Below the pieces are notes generated by a model, which saw nothing but the letters and a program-made list of their open reading frames with translations, had not been told where the DNA came from and made no database searches. Positions 41,556 through 50,445 of a stretch of 64,000 bases of DNA are shown one piece after another. Origin of the DNA: Candidatus Villigracilis propinquus. Lineage in GTDB: Bacteria > Chloroflexota > Anaerolineae > Anaerolineales > Villigracilaceae. The stretch lies in the NCBI GenBank assembly GCA_016714565.1, contig JADKDM010000014.1, positions 135,620 through 199,619 on the forward strand, written 5' to 3'. Numbering within the stretch: the stretch's first letter is position 1; every line of letters starts with the position of its first letter. The translations under genes were made by a program, and so were the position numbers.

Positions 41556-42215
41556 CTACGTGCTTACATCTTTCCCTTCCCACTCGTTCATGAATTGATC
41601 TAAAAATTTCACCATCACTTCATGCCGCTGCTCCGCGATTCTTTTCGCGGAGTTTGTGTTCATCATGTCTTTCAATAAAAGCAGCTTTTCATAAAAGTGA
41701 TTGATGGTGGCGCTTTTGCTGTTTTTATATTCTTCAAAACTGGCGTGCATGTGCGGCGGGGAATCAGGGTCGTACATCATGCGGTTCTTGTAACCGCCGT
41801 AGGCGAAGGCGCGGCCAATGCCGATAGCGCCGATGGCGTCGAGTCTGTCAGCATCCTGCACGATGAAGCCTTCGAGGCTTTTCATTTTATTTTCCACACC
41901 TGCGCCTTTGTAGGAGATATGCTTGATGATCTCGCAGACTGTTTCAGTGGTGGGAATGTCTACGGAGCAGGATTCAAGCCAGGCACGGGCACGAAGCGGG
42001 GTTTCATCGCCTGACTCGTTAAATTTCCAGTCATCCAGATCGTGGAGCAGCGCGGCGAGTTCGACGATGAATCGATCCGCTTTTTCATGCTCGCAGATGG
42101 TGATGGCGTTCTTCCAGACGCGGTAGATGTGCCACCAATCGTGGCCGGAGGAATCGTCTGAGAATTCCACTTTGATATATTCGGCAGTTTTTTGGATGAT
42201 GTCGTTTTTGTTCAT
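41556..42215 (-). CDS. HD-domain phosphohydrolase, YedJ-like
   Basis: A 219-residue soluble enzyme with the HD metal-binding pattern: SSGHDWWHIYRVW (His), ALLHDLDDWK (His-Asp), KHISYKGAG and VQDADRLDAIGAIGIGRAFAYGG. The last motif is typical of the YedJ/YpgQ group that hydrolyses (d)NTPs or related phosphates. The start ATG has only a weak ribosome site. No partner is visible next to it, and it is transcribed toward marC. Confidence 0.85.
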   Translation of the reverse strand: MNKNDIIQKTAEYIKVEFSDDSSGHDWWHIYRVWKNAITICEHEKADRFIVELAALLHDLDDWKFNESGDETPLRARAWLESCSVDIPTTETVCEIIKHISYKGAGVENKMKSLEGFIVQDADRLDAIGAIGIGRAFAYGGYKNRMMYDPDSPPHMHASFEEYKNSKSATINHFYEKLLLLKDMMNTNSAKRIAEQRHEVMVKFLDQFMNEWEGKDVST

Positions 42216-42242
42216 AGCGCTATTTTGCCACAGATAAAGAAA

Positions 42243-42261
42243 GTCGGGCTAAAAGCCCGAC
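42243..42261 (-). terminator. GTCGGGCT hairpin after the YdeI-like gene
   Basis: GTCGGGCT (42243-42250) pairs with AGCCCGAC (42254-42261). A short T-rich tail follows on the minus strand. The same GTCGGGCTAAAGCCC motif occurs in the repeat at 28016-28032. Confidence 0.55.
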
Positions 42262-42266
42262 CTGCT

Positions 42267-42453
42267 TTATCCGTTCCATTTCATTTGCATGTACACGCCG
42301 CCTTTTTTCAATTCATCCAGCATTTGGTTGAGACGTTTTTGTTTTGTGGATTCAAGCTTGGCGAGTGTGATCCAGCCGATGTAATCATTTTGCTGGTAGG
42401 GCGGGCGCGTCACGGAAAAAATCGGGCATTTCATACCGTGGACGTGGCGGCAT
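42267..42453 (-). CDS. small YdeI/OmpD-associated-type protein, frame broken in a T6 run
   Basis: The C-terminal part in one frame (from 42434) reads RPPYQQNDYIGWITLAK and KRLNQMLDELKKGGVYMQM, the usual ending of YdeI-like (bacteriocin-protection) proteins. A better start is ATG 42453, which has a perfect GAGGAG site and overlaps the end of the DinB gene, but it lies one frame over. Removing one T from the run near 42423-42428 joins them into one protein of about 61 residues beginning MPPRPRYEMPDF. YdeI-type domains are otherwise longer, so this is a short variant or a remnant. Confidence 0.6.
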
Positions 42454-42462
42454 GGGAACTCC

Positions 42463-42936
42463 TCATTTTTTTAGTACGCACAGCGCCTGGCGAATTTCGC
42501 CGAGGTGATACGCTGTGTGAACGACAATGGATAATGCGCCGCCCATCGTATCTTCGTTCCATGTGGGGTTTTCACGGAAGAGTTTATCCATGCGTTGATA
42601 GGCGGCTTTTAATTTGCTTTTGTAGTCCTGCCATTCTTCGGGCGTGACCTTTTCCACGGTGCGCCAGATCAAGTTCCAATCACGTGGACTGTCATCGCCT
42701 TGCAGGGCAAAGCGTTCGAAGGACTCGATGTAAAAGGTGGCATGCGCAACCTGTGCGGCAAGCGAAGCGCATTTTCCGCCAACGGGAATGGACGCCTCTT
42801 CTGAAGAAACCAATTCAAGCGTTTCAAGCAGGCCATTGTGTTTATCCAAATAAATGCCGTGATGATTTTCGAAAGTCTCATCCAGCAGATCGAGCAAAAC
42901 ATTTTGAAACGCTTTTGGTTCGATAAGTTCAGTCAT
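42463..42936 (-). CDS. DinB-like protein
   Basis: A 157-residue four-helix-bundle protein of the DinB/YfiT superfamily. The metal-binding histidines are expected in AAQVAHATFYIESF and IVVHTAYHLGEIRQAL. The latter is the typical C-terminal signature. Members act as metal-dependent thiol-dependent transferases or hydrolases. The substrate here is unknown. It is 2 bp from the DUF4287 gene and overlaps the ribosome site of the YdeI-like gene, so all three are probably co-transcribed. Confidence 0.82.
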   Translation of the reverse strand: MTELIEPKAFQNVLLDLLDETFENHHGIYLDKHNGLLETLELVSSEEASIPVGGKCASLAAQVAHATFYIESFERFALQGDDSPRDWNLIWRTVEKVTPEEWQDYKSKLKAAYQRMDKLFRENPTWNEDTMGGALSIVVHTAYHLGEIRQALCVLKK

Positions 42937-42938
42937 GT

Positions 42939-43508
42939 TTATCCAGCTCCTTCAAATGCGGACTTGATCCACGCGATCAGTTCTGCATCCACTTCCTTCG
43001 CGTCGCTGACATTAACAATGTAATTGCACATACTTCCTTTGGGTTGTTCCAACAGCCGGGCATTCTTCTTGAACTCCTTTGCGTTGATGCCCACCTCGAA
43101 GCGCGTATTGGTTTTTGGGCCGATCATGGCAAATTGTTTTTTGCGGCGCAGGCTCACGTATCCCTTTTTTGGGATAATCTCAAATTCCCCGAACTTTTGG
43201 ATTTCCTTCATCAACTTCTCGTGGATGGGACGAAAGCCAGTTTTCGCGCCGGAATAAATTTCATCCAACACGGCGTCTTCCGATTTTCCTTCCGCTGCGC
43301 GTGTTCCGTCCGATTCAAAAACGGCATGAACCAATGCATTTGCATCGCCATGACCGAGCCCAAGTTTTTCCTTGAGCATGTCACGGATCTCGCCATGTTT
43401 GGAGAGTCCGCTTTTCTTGACGAACGAGGATAACTCTTTAAGAGACATTCCAGTTTTCTTTTGGATATTATCCAATTGTGTTTGGACGGCTTTATCGATA
43501 ATACTCAT
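42939..43508 (-). CDS. DUF4287 and DUF5655 domain protein
   Basis: A 189-residue soluble protein. The N-terminal 60 residues are a DUF4287 domain (KKTGMSLKELSSFVKKSGLS, then LKEKLGLGHGDANALVHAV). The C-terminal 110 residues match DUF5655 (IYSGAKTGFRPIHEKLMKEI, KKGYVSLRRKKQFAMI, NTRFEVGIN). The combination is common in Bacteroidota and Chloroflexota and has no known activity; the fold resembles DNA/RNA-binding transport-type domains. Start ATG 43508 after AAGGAG is preferred over GTG 43511. Confidence 0.83.
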   Translation of the reverse strand: MSIIDKAVQTQLDNIQKKTGMSLKELSSFVKKSGLSKHGEIRDMLKEKLGLGHGDANALVHAVFESDGTRAAEGKSEDAVLDEIYSGAKTGFRPIHEKLMKEIQKFGEFEIIPKKGYVSLRRKKQFAMIGPKTNTRFEVGINAKEFKKNARLLEQPKGSMCNYIVNVSDAKEVDAELIAWIKSAFEGAG

Positions 43509-43535
43509 CACTCATCTCCTTAAAAGTTTTTGAAA

Positions 43536-44075
43536 TTAATTACAAGCTGTGTTCCGTCTCTTGAAAGCCGCTGCCAGATCCAATACTTCATCGTTTTGTA
43601 CGGCTGAGGCCCGCGCTTCAAATGTGTATTTTGCACGGCCGCGCGCGATGAGTATTCCTCCCAACAAAAAGACTGCGAACATGCTGGCAGCCACTGCGGG
43701 CCAAAACGGTGCGGAAGGAAGGCGGGTTGCAGCTTCTGATACCCCGGCGGCGATCAACCCCACATAAGACCAATTCATGAATTCATAATGGAAATCCAGC
43801 CAACGTCCACGCGGGAGGTGAAGGTAGGCGGGAATGAATCCAGCTATCAGGGTAAGCAGACTCGCAGCTGCCGCACCATGAAAAGGTCCAAAATGACCCG
43901 TGAGTTGATAAATGGAAAGTGCGGAGAGGTTAAGTCCCAGCATGTTGAAAAAATAGGCGTATCCCAACTGCTTATGCAAACGCGTCCCTTTGCGAACGAG
44001 CAGTACACAAAGACCAAAAACCAATGCTGAAACGGCCGTGCCAATGTGTAATCCTGAAACGATCTGATATGCCAT
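43536..44075 (-). CDS. DUF2306 membrane protein
   Basis: A 179-residue membrane protein with about five helices, opening with GLHIGTAVSALVFGLCVLL and carrying RLHKQLGYAYFFNMLGLN. The His in HIG and HYEFMNWSYVG are the conserved positions of DUF2306 proteins. Function is unknown; a heme-binding role has been suggested for some relatives. ATG 44075 with GGAG is chosen over an upstream in-frame codon. It is probably in one transcript with the DUF1761 gene 11 bp upstream. Confidence 0.77.
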   Translation of the reverse strand: MAYQIVSGLHIGTAVSALVFGLCVLLVRKGTRLHKQLGYAYFFNMLGLNLSALSIYQLTGHFGPFHGAAAASLLTLIAGFIPAYLHLPRGRWLDFHYEFMNWSYVGLIAAGVSEAATRLPSAPFWPAVAASMFAVFLLGGILIARGRAKYTFEARASAVQNDEVLDLAAAFKRRNTACN

Positions 44076-44086
44076 ATTATTTTCTC

Positions 44087-44494
44087 CTAACGCCATATTC
44101 CAAGTACAAAACCGATCAGAGTAAAGTATACAGTGATGTAACCTCCGTTGATGAAAATATATTTCCAGGTACGCTGTTCAAACAAGGCGATAATGGTAAA
44201 GGTCAGTGTGGCCCAGCCGAAGCCAGCCAGAAATCCTGCTATTGTGCCCCATACGGCATCCGTTTGGGAATCGCCAAGGTAAAACGCTAGGTTATAGGAC
44301 ATAATGAGCGCCAGGAGAAATGCCAGTCCATATGTTTTTGCAGGATTTGACTTTGCAAGCTGCTCCTCAGTTAACTTCGTTTCAAGCAGCCAGCCTTTGT
44401 AAAAAAGGATGGGAGAGTACCATAGCGCGCCAAGCGCAAGGTTGAGAATTGCACAAACAAAAACAGCAAGGTGGTTAATGTATAAATTTTCCAT
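44087..44494 (-). CDS. DUF1761 membrane protein
   Basis: A 135-residue protein with four helices and the DUF1761 features: ALGALWYSPILFYKGWL, LAFLLALIMSYNLAFYLG and a late GGYITVYFTLIGFVLGIW. Function is unknown. It precedes the DUF2306 gene by 11 bp on the same strand. An AraC-type regulator gene starts 900 bp upstream in the same orientation, so regulation of the pair by it is possible but not shown. Confidence 0.82.
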   Translation of the reverse strand: MENLYINHLAVFVCAILNLALGALWYSPILFYKGWLLETKLTEEQLAKSNPAKTYGLAFLLALIMSYNLAFYLGDSQTDAVWGTIAGFLAGFGWATLTFTIIALFEQRTWKYIFINGGYITVYFTLIGFVLGIWR

Positions 44495-44575
44495 GAGATT
44501 GCTCCTTTTTAGTTTTATTATGATAAGGAGTCATTTTACAAAAAACAATTGTTTGAGTATTGGAAAAAATTTACA

Positions 44576-45403
44576 TTAATCCACGGGCACGTAGTTCAAA
44601 GTGCCTGCCTTTCTCTTGATGTATTCATTGGGGGTGTATCCTGAAAAATTCTTGAAGTTATTTATGAAATGTGCCTGGTCGTAGAATCCGCTTTCTGCGG
44701 CAAGACCGCTCCACTGGATGGGGCGGCCTGCTTCAATTTCCTGTATGGCTTTTTGAAAGCGCATGATCTTGAGATATTGTTTTGGAGATAGACCAACCTG
44801 TCCTTTGAAAAGGTCGATAAAGTGCTTTTGAGAATATCCAATCTGATCGCTGAGGTGCTGAAAGTTTGAGAGGGTTGGTTGGTTGATAATATTTGTAACA
44901 GCGTACTTGATGCAGGTAGTGGTTGTAGTTTGGTGAAGTTTATCGCCAGCCCTCCCCAGTAAAAATAATTCAACAAGGCAAAACATTTCAGAAGTAGATT
45001 TTGCAAAAAGCAACTTCTCTCGTAGGTCGAGAATGCTGCTTCCAAAAACCAGATCCGCCATGACAACAGAATCAGCCAGCTCGCTCATCGGGAATGGATA
45101 AAAGGGATGCGCTGCTCCCTTTTTGAAAGCCACGACCAGCTTTCGGCTGTCTTTGCCGGAAGGGATGGTGATGGGGCGGGTGCGCACTCCGCTCACCCAG
45201 GCTTGGCGGCAGGATTGAATAATTTCCAATGTGTGATTGTCGTGGATGTGTTGGGGGATTTCGGCCAGATCGATGATGAGCTCTGTATTGCCATCGGGCA
45301 GAAATCTATCCAGCGAATGTGCCGGACTGAATCCCTCGAAATAGATAAAGCTGTCAATAAACTTTCCCAATGGAAAAGCGGGTTGGTAAATTTGAAATAT
45401 CAT
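44576..45403 (-). CDS. AraC-family transcription regulator
   Basis: A 275-residue regulator. The N-terminal 140 residues are a ligand or dimer part beginning IYQPAFPLGKFIDSF (typical of the DUF6597-type group). The C-terminal 100 residues are two helix-turn-helix motifs (LSDQIGYSQKHFIDLFKGQV and LAAESGFYDQAHFINNFKN), ending FSGYTPNEYIKRKAG. The helices of both HTH motifs are intact. Start ATG 45403 has a GGAGAG site. Targets are unknown; the DUF1761-DUF2306 genes downstream are candidates. Confidence 0.88.
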   Translation of the reverse strand: MIFQIYQPAFPLGKFIDSFIYFEGFSPAHSLDRFLPDGNTELIIDLAEIPQHIHDNHTLEIIQSCRQAWVSGVRTRPITIPSGKDSRKLVVAFKKGAAHPFYPFPMSELADSVVMADLVFGSSILDLREKLLFAKSTSEMFCLVELFLLGRAGDKLHQTTTTTCIKYAVTNIINQPTLSNFQHLSDQIGYSQKHFIDLFKGQVGLSPKQYLKIMRFQKAIQEIEAGRPIQWSGLAAESGFYDQAHFINNFKNFSGYTPNEYIKRKAGTLNYVPVD

Positions 45404-45466
45404 GGCTCTCCATAACAATAAGAGGGTGGATACCAGTATTTTGATTATAGAACAAATTTTCTTGTT

Positions 45467-45706
45467 TTACAACCCTGTGTTTTTATTTTCATTGCCATGC
45501 TTGAAATGACCGGTGACTCGCGCCATCACCAACTGTGCCTGAATAGAGTCTGCTGATGAAATATCTTTCAAAAACTTACTCGCAAATTTTCCTTTAAGAA
45601 CCGTAACCTGTTTTCCGTGCCAATAAATAAGAACTCTCCCGTCTTTGGTCTCCCGAAACGTAAAAGGTTCTTCCTGCAATTTGCCGCGCTTGTCGATATT
45701 GCTCAT
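45467..45706 (-). CDS. small hypothetical protein
   Basis: A 79-residue charged protein (FTFRETKDGRVLIYWHGKQV, then TVLKGKFASKFLKD) predicted to be mixed alpha/beta with no membrane part. No family is recognised. It starts 5 bp after the MOSC gene and is probably co-transcribed with it. Confidence 0.65.
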   Translation of the reverse strand: MSNIDKRGKLQEEPFTFRETKDGRVLIYWHGKQVTVLKGKFASKFLKDISSADSIQAQLVMARVTGHFKHGNENKNTGL

Positions 45707-45711
45707 GGAAA

Positions 45712-46362
45712 TTAAGCGGACTGCCTTGCTATCTTTGCTAACTCCTCTTCCATTCTTTTTCGCCAGCGGATCGCAACCGGCGCATTGAGGTGGCGGCGCA
45801 GCATTTCCTCAGTTTTGTTTTTCTCGTAATAATCCTGATAAAGCTGCTGGACGGACATTGTCTCCCCTTGGAATTTTTCCAACGCTACAGCATCTCCCGC
45901 CTTAATGACTCCTTCGCGCTTCACCCTGCAGTAAAAGCCTGGTCGCTCGGCCTGACGGAATTTCTTCACCCAGGCAGGGTCGCCCATGCGTGCGGCAAAT
46001 GTCCCGCACGGGATGCGCGGCATGGTCACTTCCAGAGTCACATCCCCAATATGGAGAAGGTCGCCAATGTTGAAGGGGCCGCTTTCCAATTCGCTGATGG
46101 TTAGATTCTCACCGAATGTTCCCGGCTGAATTTCAACGCCCAATTCTTTTTCCCAAAATGCATAATCCGCAGAACCGTAAATATAGATAGCCTGATCCGG
46201 CCCGCCGTGATGTTTTTTGCTTTCGATGAAATCCTCTGCAAGTCCAAGTTCTGTGACGCGCACGGCGTTTTGAACAGGGTATTTGTAAATACCCGTCCTG
46301 TCCATTCTGTCCCCCATTTGTATCTCTTTTTCAATTCCAAGATTTACGCTGATGATTTTCAT
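45712..46362 (-). CDS. MOSC-domain protein, YiiM-like
   Basis: A 216-residue protein with the MOSC fold (C-terminal domain of eukaryotic molybdenum-cofactor sulfurase). KHHGGPDQAIYIYGSADYAF, GTFGENLTI and the conserved Cys in PRIPCGTFAARMG are present, followed by a C-terminal helical 3-alpha region (QQLYQDYYEKNKTEEML). YiiM-like proteins reduce N-hydroxylated compounds using molybdenum cofactor. The redox partner is not visible here. Confidence 0.87.
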   Translation of the reverse strand: MKIISVNLGIEKEIQMGDRMDRTGIYKYPVQNAVRVTELGLAEDFIESKKHHGGPDQAIYIYGSADYAFWEKELGVEIQPGTFGENLTISELESGPFNIGDLLHIGDVTLEVTMPRIPCGTFAARMGDPAWVKKFRQAERPGFYCRVKREGVIKAGDAVALEKFQGETMSVQQLYQDYYEKNKTEEMLRRHLNAPVAIRWRKRMEEELAKIARQSA

Positions 46363-46377
46363 GCACGGAATTTTATC

Positions 46378-46803
46378 TCAACTTTGAAATTCTTTTTTCC
46401 TGCGGATGAAAACGAATGGCGCCAGCATCAGCACGCCGGATAGCCCAACTCCACACAACCCGCCGATGCCGAACATGCCGCCAATGGATGCCAGCGCAAA
46501 CTGCTCGTTGCGAATGACCTTCGTGCTTCCGTCCGCAAAGGTGCAGGTGATCTCCACTGTGTGGCCATATGTCCCGGAGGAGTCACTTGTTGTCGGCACG
46601 GACGCGCCTTCCTGTGTGGAGTTACTCTCTGCACCCGGGCAATAGATCGCCACGGCGAGTTTGTTATTCAAATCCGGCACGGCAAACAGGGTTGGCCCAA
46701 GCATAAACGTGGTGGCGAAAATAATTCCGCAGGATATTGCACCAATCACAACCCAGGCGATCAAACGCGCGATCCAAACTTCTTTTGCAGTATTAAGTTT
46801 CAT
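46378..46803 (-). CDS. hypothetical membrane protein
   Basis: A 141-residue protein with one N-terminal helix (about 11-33), a periplasmic-type loop rich in Ser and Thr (about 34-105) and a C-terminal helix (about 107-132), ending RRKKEF. The loop carries two Cys (YCPGAES and ITCTFAD) which could form a disulfide. No family is recognised. Confidence 0.65.
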   Translation of the reverse strand: MKLNTAKEVWIARLIAWVVIGAISCGIIFATTFMLGPTLFAVPDLNNKLAVAIYCPGAESNSTQEGASVPTTSDSSGTYGHTVEITCTFADGSTKVIRNEQFALASIGGMFGIGGLCGVGLSGVLMLAPFVFIRRKKEFQS

Positions 46804-47028
46804 AAGTCACCTCTAAAAAAGATATGGGATTATTGTAGCGATTTCAAGCCCTGAATACAATCACCTAAAAGACATGGCACAGCGTGAATGGTTTGCAACC
46901 GCACTTGACGCCTTTTCCCTTTCCCCGTAAGATAAGCCCCGCAATAGAACATACATTCACAACGAAGAAAGCAAAAAGCACATAGATTTATTTTCTTCTT
47001 CGTGTTTAAAAGATTTTTTGGAGTAACT

Positions 47029-49641
47029 ATGGAACTTGGTATTGTCAAAAAAGTAGATATCGATACAGAGATGCAGCAGTCGTATCTCGATTACGCCATG
47101 AGCGTGATCGTTTCACGCGCCCTGCCCGATGCGCGTGATGGACTCAAGCCGGTACAGCGCCGCATCCTTTATGCGATGTACGACATGGGCATTCGTGCGG
47201 ACACAGCTTATAAGAAGTCTGCTCGTATCGTCGGTGAAGTGCTCGGTAAATATCATCCGCACGGTGACTCGTCGGTGTACGAAGCCATGGCGCGCATGGC
47301 GCAGGATTTTTCCATGCGCACATTGCTCGTGGATGGTCAGGGTAACTTCGGTTCCGTGGACGGCGACCCGCCTGCGGCCATGCGTTATACCGAAGCGCGC
47401 CTCACCGCTGCCGCGCTCGATATTCTTTTCGACCTGAACAAGGAAACGGTTAACTTCGTCCCGAACTTTGATGACACTCTCGAAGAGCCGGGCGTTCTCC
47501 CTGCGGCCATCCCGAATCTTTTGGTGAACGGCGCAACAGGTATTGCCGTGGGTATGGCAACCTCCATCCCGCCGCATAACCTCAGCGAGATCGTGGACGC
47601 GCTCGTGTACATGATCAATCGCTGGGAAAAGCTCGACGACATTGATGTTGAACAATTGATGGAGTTCGTGCAAGGCCCGGACTTCCCCACCGGCGGCATC
47701 ATCATTCAGGAAAAAGGTGAGGACGGAATTGAGTCTGCGTATGGTTCAGGGCGTGGACGTGTAACCGTGCAGGCCAAGGCGCATGTCGAAGAGATGGAAA
47801 GAGGCAAAAGCCGGATCATTGTCACAGAATTACCGTATCAGGTCAACAAGTCCAGTTTGATCGAGCGCATTGCCGAGCTGGCACGCGATGGACATTTGGA
47901 AGGCCTATCCGATCTGCGCGATGAATCCGACCGTCAGGGAATGCGCATCGTCCTTGAGATGACGAAGAATGCAAATCCGGAAATAATTCTGCGCGATCTA
48001 TACAAACGCACACCCATGCAGAGCACGTTCAGCATCAACCTGCTCGCGCTGGTGGATGGCGAGCCGCGCACGCTTACCCTCAAGCAGGCGCTCCGCGTTT
48101 ATGTGGAACACCGCCTCACGGTGGTCAAGCGGCGCGCTGAATTTGATCTGGAAAAAGCCAAAGCCCGCGCGCACATCCTCGAAGGATATTTGATCGCGCT
48201 CAAGAATCTGGATGAGCTGATCAATATCATTCGCTCCGCACCAGACGTTGAAACTGCCCGGCAAAAACTGATGAAGCGCTACAAGCTGACAGAGTTGCAG
48301 GCGAACGCGATCCTCGATATGCAGCTTCGCAGACTCGCCGCCCTCGAACGCAAAAAGATCGAAACCGAATACAAGGAAGTGACCGGCATCATCAAGGAAT
48401 TGACGACTCTGTTGAAGTCGCCCAAGTTGATGCGTGGTGTGGTCGCGGACGAGTTGTTGAAAGTCAAAGCCGCATATGGTGACCGCCGCCGTACCCAGAT
48501 CGTGAACTTGAAACACGGCGCGAAAGCCACAAACGCGTTGACCACGCGTGACCTGCTCCCGCAGCAAACTGTGTGGATCGGCGTCACGGACGATGGACTC
48601 GTCTCGCGCACGCACGATGACAAGCAGCCCAAACATTCCGGCAACGATGCGCCGCGTTATTTGCTCAAGGCAGGCACCACAGACACGATCTACTTCGTCA
48701 GCAAGTTAGGCAAGGCCGCCGCAGTTGCCGCGCATTTGATCCCTGAAGCGGACAAGTTGAGTCAGGGCTCCATGTATTACAAGGTTGCTCCGCTCACCGA
48801 GAATGACCCGCTTGCAGCGGTCTTCTCATTACCTGCCAGTAAATCATCACTTGGCGCAGAGACTTGTGTGATCACAACCACACGCTTTGGCATGGTCAAG
48901 AAAAGTTTGATCTCTGAATTACCCGGCCCCTCTGCACAGACATTCACGTTGGTGCGCGTTAACGAAGGTGACAGACTCGGCTGGGTTGGTCTCACCGATG
49001 GAAAGAAAAAAGAGATCCTGCTCGCCACCTCCAGCGGCATGGCGATCCGCTTCAAGGAAGATGACGTGCGCCCGATGGGACTCGTCGCTGCGGGTGTGAA
49101 CGGCATCAAATTGGATGACAAGGATGAAGTGGTGGGTATGGAAATTCTGCCTGCTGAAGGCGAGATCTTCCTGCTCACGAGTGAAGGCAAAGCCAAACGC
49201 GTGGATCAGAAAGACTTCCCCGCTCAAGGCCGCTACGGCAAGGGTGTGGTTGCATGGGACTTGCCCGGCAAATCCACACTCGTTGCAATTGCCAGCGGAA
49301 AACCAAACCACGTTGCCACCATCCACATGAGCAAAGGCGCAGCCAAATCCGCAAGGCTGGACTTGGCCGCTGTAAGAAAACGCGCCTCCTCCAAAGGCGA
49401 TCTTGTCGCCGAGGTGAAACCGGGCGAAACCATTACCGGTCTCGCAGTTGGGTGGACGGTCGAGATGTTTGTGAAAGCAGTGGAAGAAAAGCCTGTGGCG
49501 AAGAAAGAAGGAAAGACATCGTCCTCGAAGGGGAAGAAAGTGGCGAAGTCAGTGCCTGCGAAGAAGGTGCCCGCGAAAAAGGGAAAGCCTGCAAAGACTG
49601 CTTCAAAGGCGAAACCTGCGGCTAAGAAGAAGAAAAAGTAG
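47029..49641 (+). CDS. gyrA: DNA gyrase subunit A with lysine-rich C-terminal tail
   Basis: Catalytic subunit of type IIA topoisomerase. At 870 residues the breakage-reunion domain carries the active-site Tyr120 in MRYTEARL and the quinolone-pocket HPHGDSSVYEAM (Ser, Glu: the sensitive form). The C-terminal beta-pinwheel contains a degenerate GyrA box (QGRYGKG instead of QRRGGKG). The last 55 residues are almost only Lys, Ala, Pro and Ser (KKVAKSVPAKKVPAKKGKP...), like histone H1 tails. Start ATG 47029 with TTGGAG is chosen over a GTG at 47002. gyrB is not visible. With a degenerate box the enzyme could act partly as topoisomerase IV. Confidence 0.93.
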   Translation: MELGIVKKVDIDTEMQQSYLDYAMSVIVSRALPDARDGLKPVQRRILYAMYDMGIRADTAYKKSARIVGEVLGKYHPHGDSSVYEAMARMAQDFSMRTLLVDGQGNFGSVDGDPPAAMRYTEARLTAAALDILFDLNKETVNFVPNFDDTLEEPGVLPAAIPNLLVNGATGIAVGMATSIPPHNLSEIVDALVYMINRWEKLDDIDVEQLMEFVQGPDFPTGGIIIQEKGEDGIESAYGSGRGRVTVQAKAHVEEMERGKSRIIVTELPYQVNKSSLIERIAELARDGHLEGLSDLRDESDRQGMRIVLEMTKNANPEIILRDLYKRTPMQSTFSINLLALVDGEPRTLTLKQALRVYVEHRLTVVKRRAEFDLEKAKARAHILEGYLIALKNLDELINIIRSAPDVETARQKLMKRYKLTELQANAILDMQLRRLAALERKKIETEYKEVTGIIKELTTLLKSPKLMRGVVADELLKVKAAYGDRRRTQIVNLKHGAKATNALTTRDLLPQQTVWIGVTDDGLVSRTHDDKQPKHSGNDAPRYLLKAGTTDTIYFVSKLGKAAAVAAHLIPEADKLSQGSMYYKVAPLTENDPLAAVFSLPASKSSLGAETCVITTTRFGMVKKSLISELPGPSAQTFTLVRVNEGDRLGWVGLTDGKKKEILLATSSGMAIRFKEDDVRPMGLVAAGVNGIKLDDKDEVVGMEILPAEGEIFLLTSEGKAKRVDQKDFPAQGRYGKGVVAWDLPGKSTLVAIASGKPNHVATIHMSKGAAKSARLDLAAVRKRASSKGDLVAEVKPGETITGLAVGWTVEMFVKAVEEKPVAKKEGKTSSSKGKKVAKSVPAKKVPAKKGKPAKTASKAKPAAKKKKK

Positions 49642-49653
49642 CGGCGTGTTATA

Positions 49654-49686
49654 AAAACTCCGAGTTCTTTATGAACTCGGAGTTTT
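49654..49686 (+). terminator. terminator after gyrA
   Basis: A 14-bp perfect stem (49654-49667 with 49673-49686), a 5-nt loop, and a T-rich end on both strands. It can serve gyrA and the convergent VOC gene. Confidence 0.85.
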
Positions 49687-49703
49687 AGTTTAAGGAGAAA
49701 TTC

Positions 49704-50372
49704 TCAAACTACTTCATACGGCACGCCGCTCAACTTGAACTCTTTCCCATTCACTTCCACATCTACCTTTACAGACAGCATCCGCGCAGGGACGCCTGTG
49801 TTTGGAATCCAGATTCGATTTTCAACAGGCAATATAAATAAACCGTTTTCATCGCCAATGGGAGTGAATGTCTCGTTTGGTTCCTGCCTGTAAACGGAGA
49901 CTCCCAGCTTTTTGCACAACTCTTTTGCAAATGCGATCACATCCTTGGATGGCAGGCCGATCTCGCTGACTTGCAATATCTGTTCGCTATTGAACCGGAT
50001 TTCAGTCGCATTCTTCTGGTCGTGCCTCGCGATGAACTCGAGGATATTGCCTGCCGCATCTTTGAAATACAACGATGTGGAATTCCACGATTCACTTTTG
50101 AATTCATCAACTCCCTGCACATCTTTCAAAAGCGGAATCCTCTTCGAGAGCCATACCTTGGCTTGCAGGAATTGATTCTCAGGGATGTTGAAGCAGAAAT
50201 GATATTGTCCCACCCAGTCTACTGGGGACTGCGTGAAGATGATGTCCGTTTTGCCTGCTTTGACGAGCAGGGAGTCATCTTCGAAATGGACGGGCAACTC
50301 CAAAACGTTGGAATAAAATTCCTTTTGGGCAAGCAGGTCATCGGTCAGGAGTTCGAGGCGTTTGATCAGCAT
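49704..50372 (-). CDS. VOC-fold protein (glyoxalase/dioxygenase superfamily)
   Basis: A 222-residue protein with two vicinal-oxygen-chelate units. The first is LELLTDDLLAQKEFYSNVLELPV, with a middle YHFCFNIPENQF and Glu in SLYFKDAAGNILEFIAR. The second half (VSEIGLPSKDVIAFAKELCKKLG) is a partial second module. Metal ligands at the usual positions (His, Glu) are partly recognisable. The substrate is unknown. Confidence 0.82.
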   Translation of the reverse strand: MLIKRLELLTDDLLAQKEFYSNVLELPVHFEDDSLLVKAGKTDIIFTQSPVDWVGQYHFCFNIPENQFLQAKVWLSKRIPLLKDVQGVDEFKSESWNSTSLYFKDAAGNILEFIARHDQKNATEIRFNSEQILQVSEIGLPSKDVIAFAKELCKKLGVSVYRQEPNETFTPIGDENGLFILPVENRIWIPNTGVPARMLSVKVDVEVNGKEFKLSGVPYEVV

Positions 50373-50445
50373 AAGGCAAATCCATTGATAAAGAAATTCA
50401 TCATCCGCTAATTTTATACCAAATCAGGAATGGTATCATTGGAGC

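Noticed and set aside
47029..49641. Quinolone-resistance change in GyrA
   Set aside because: The pocket reads Ser and Glu (GDSSVYE), the usual sensitive residues in many bacteria.
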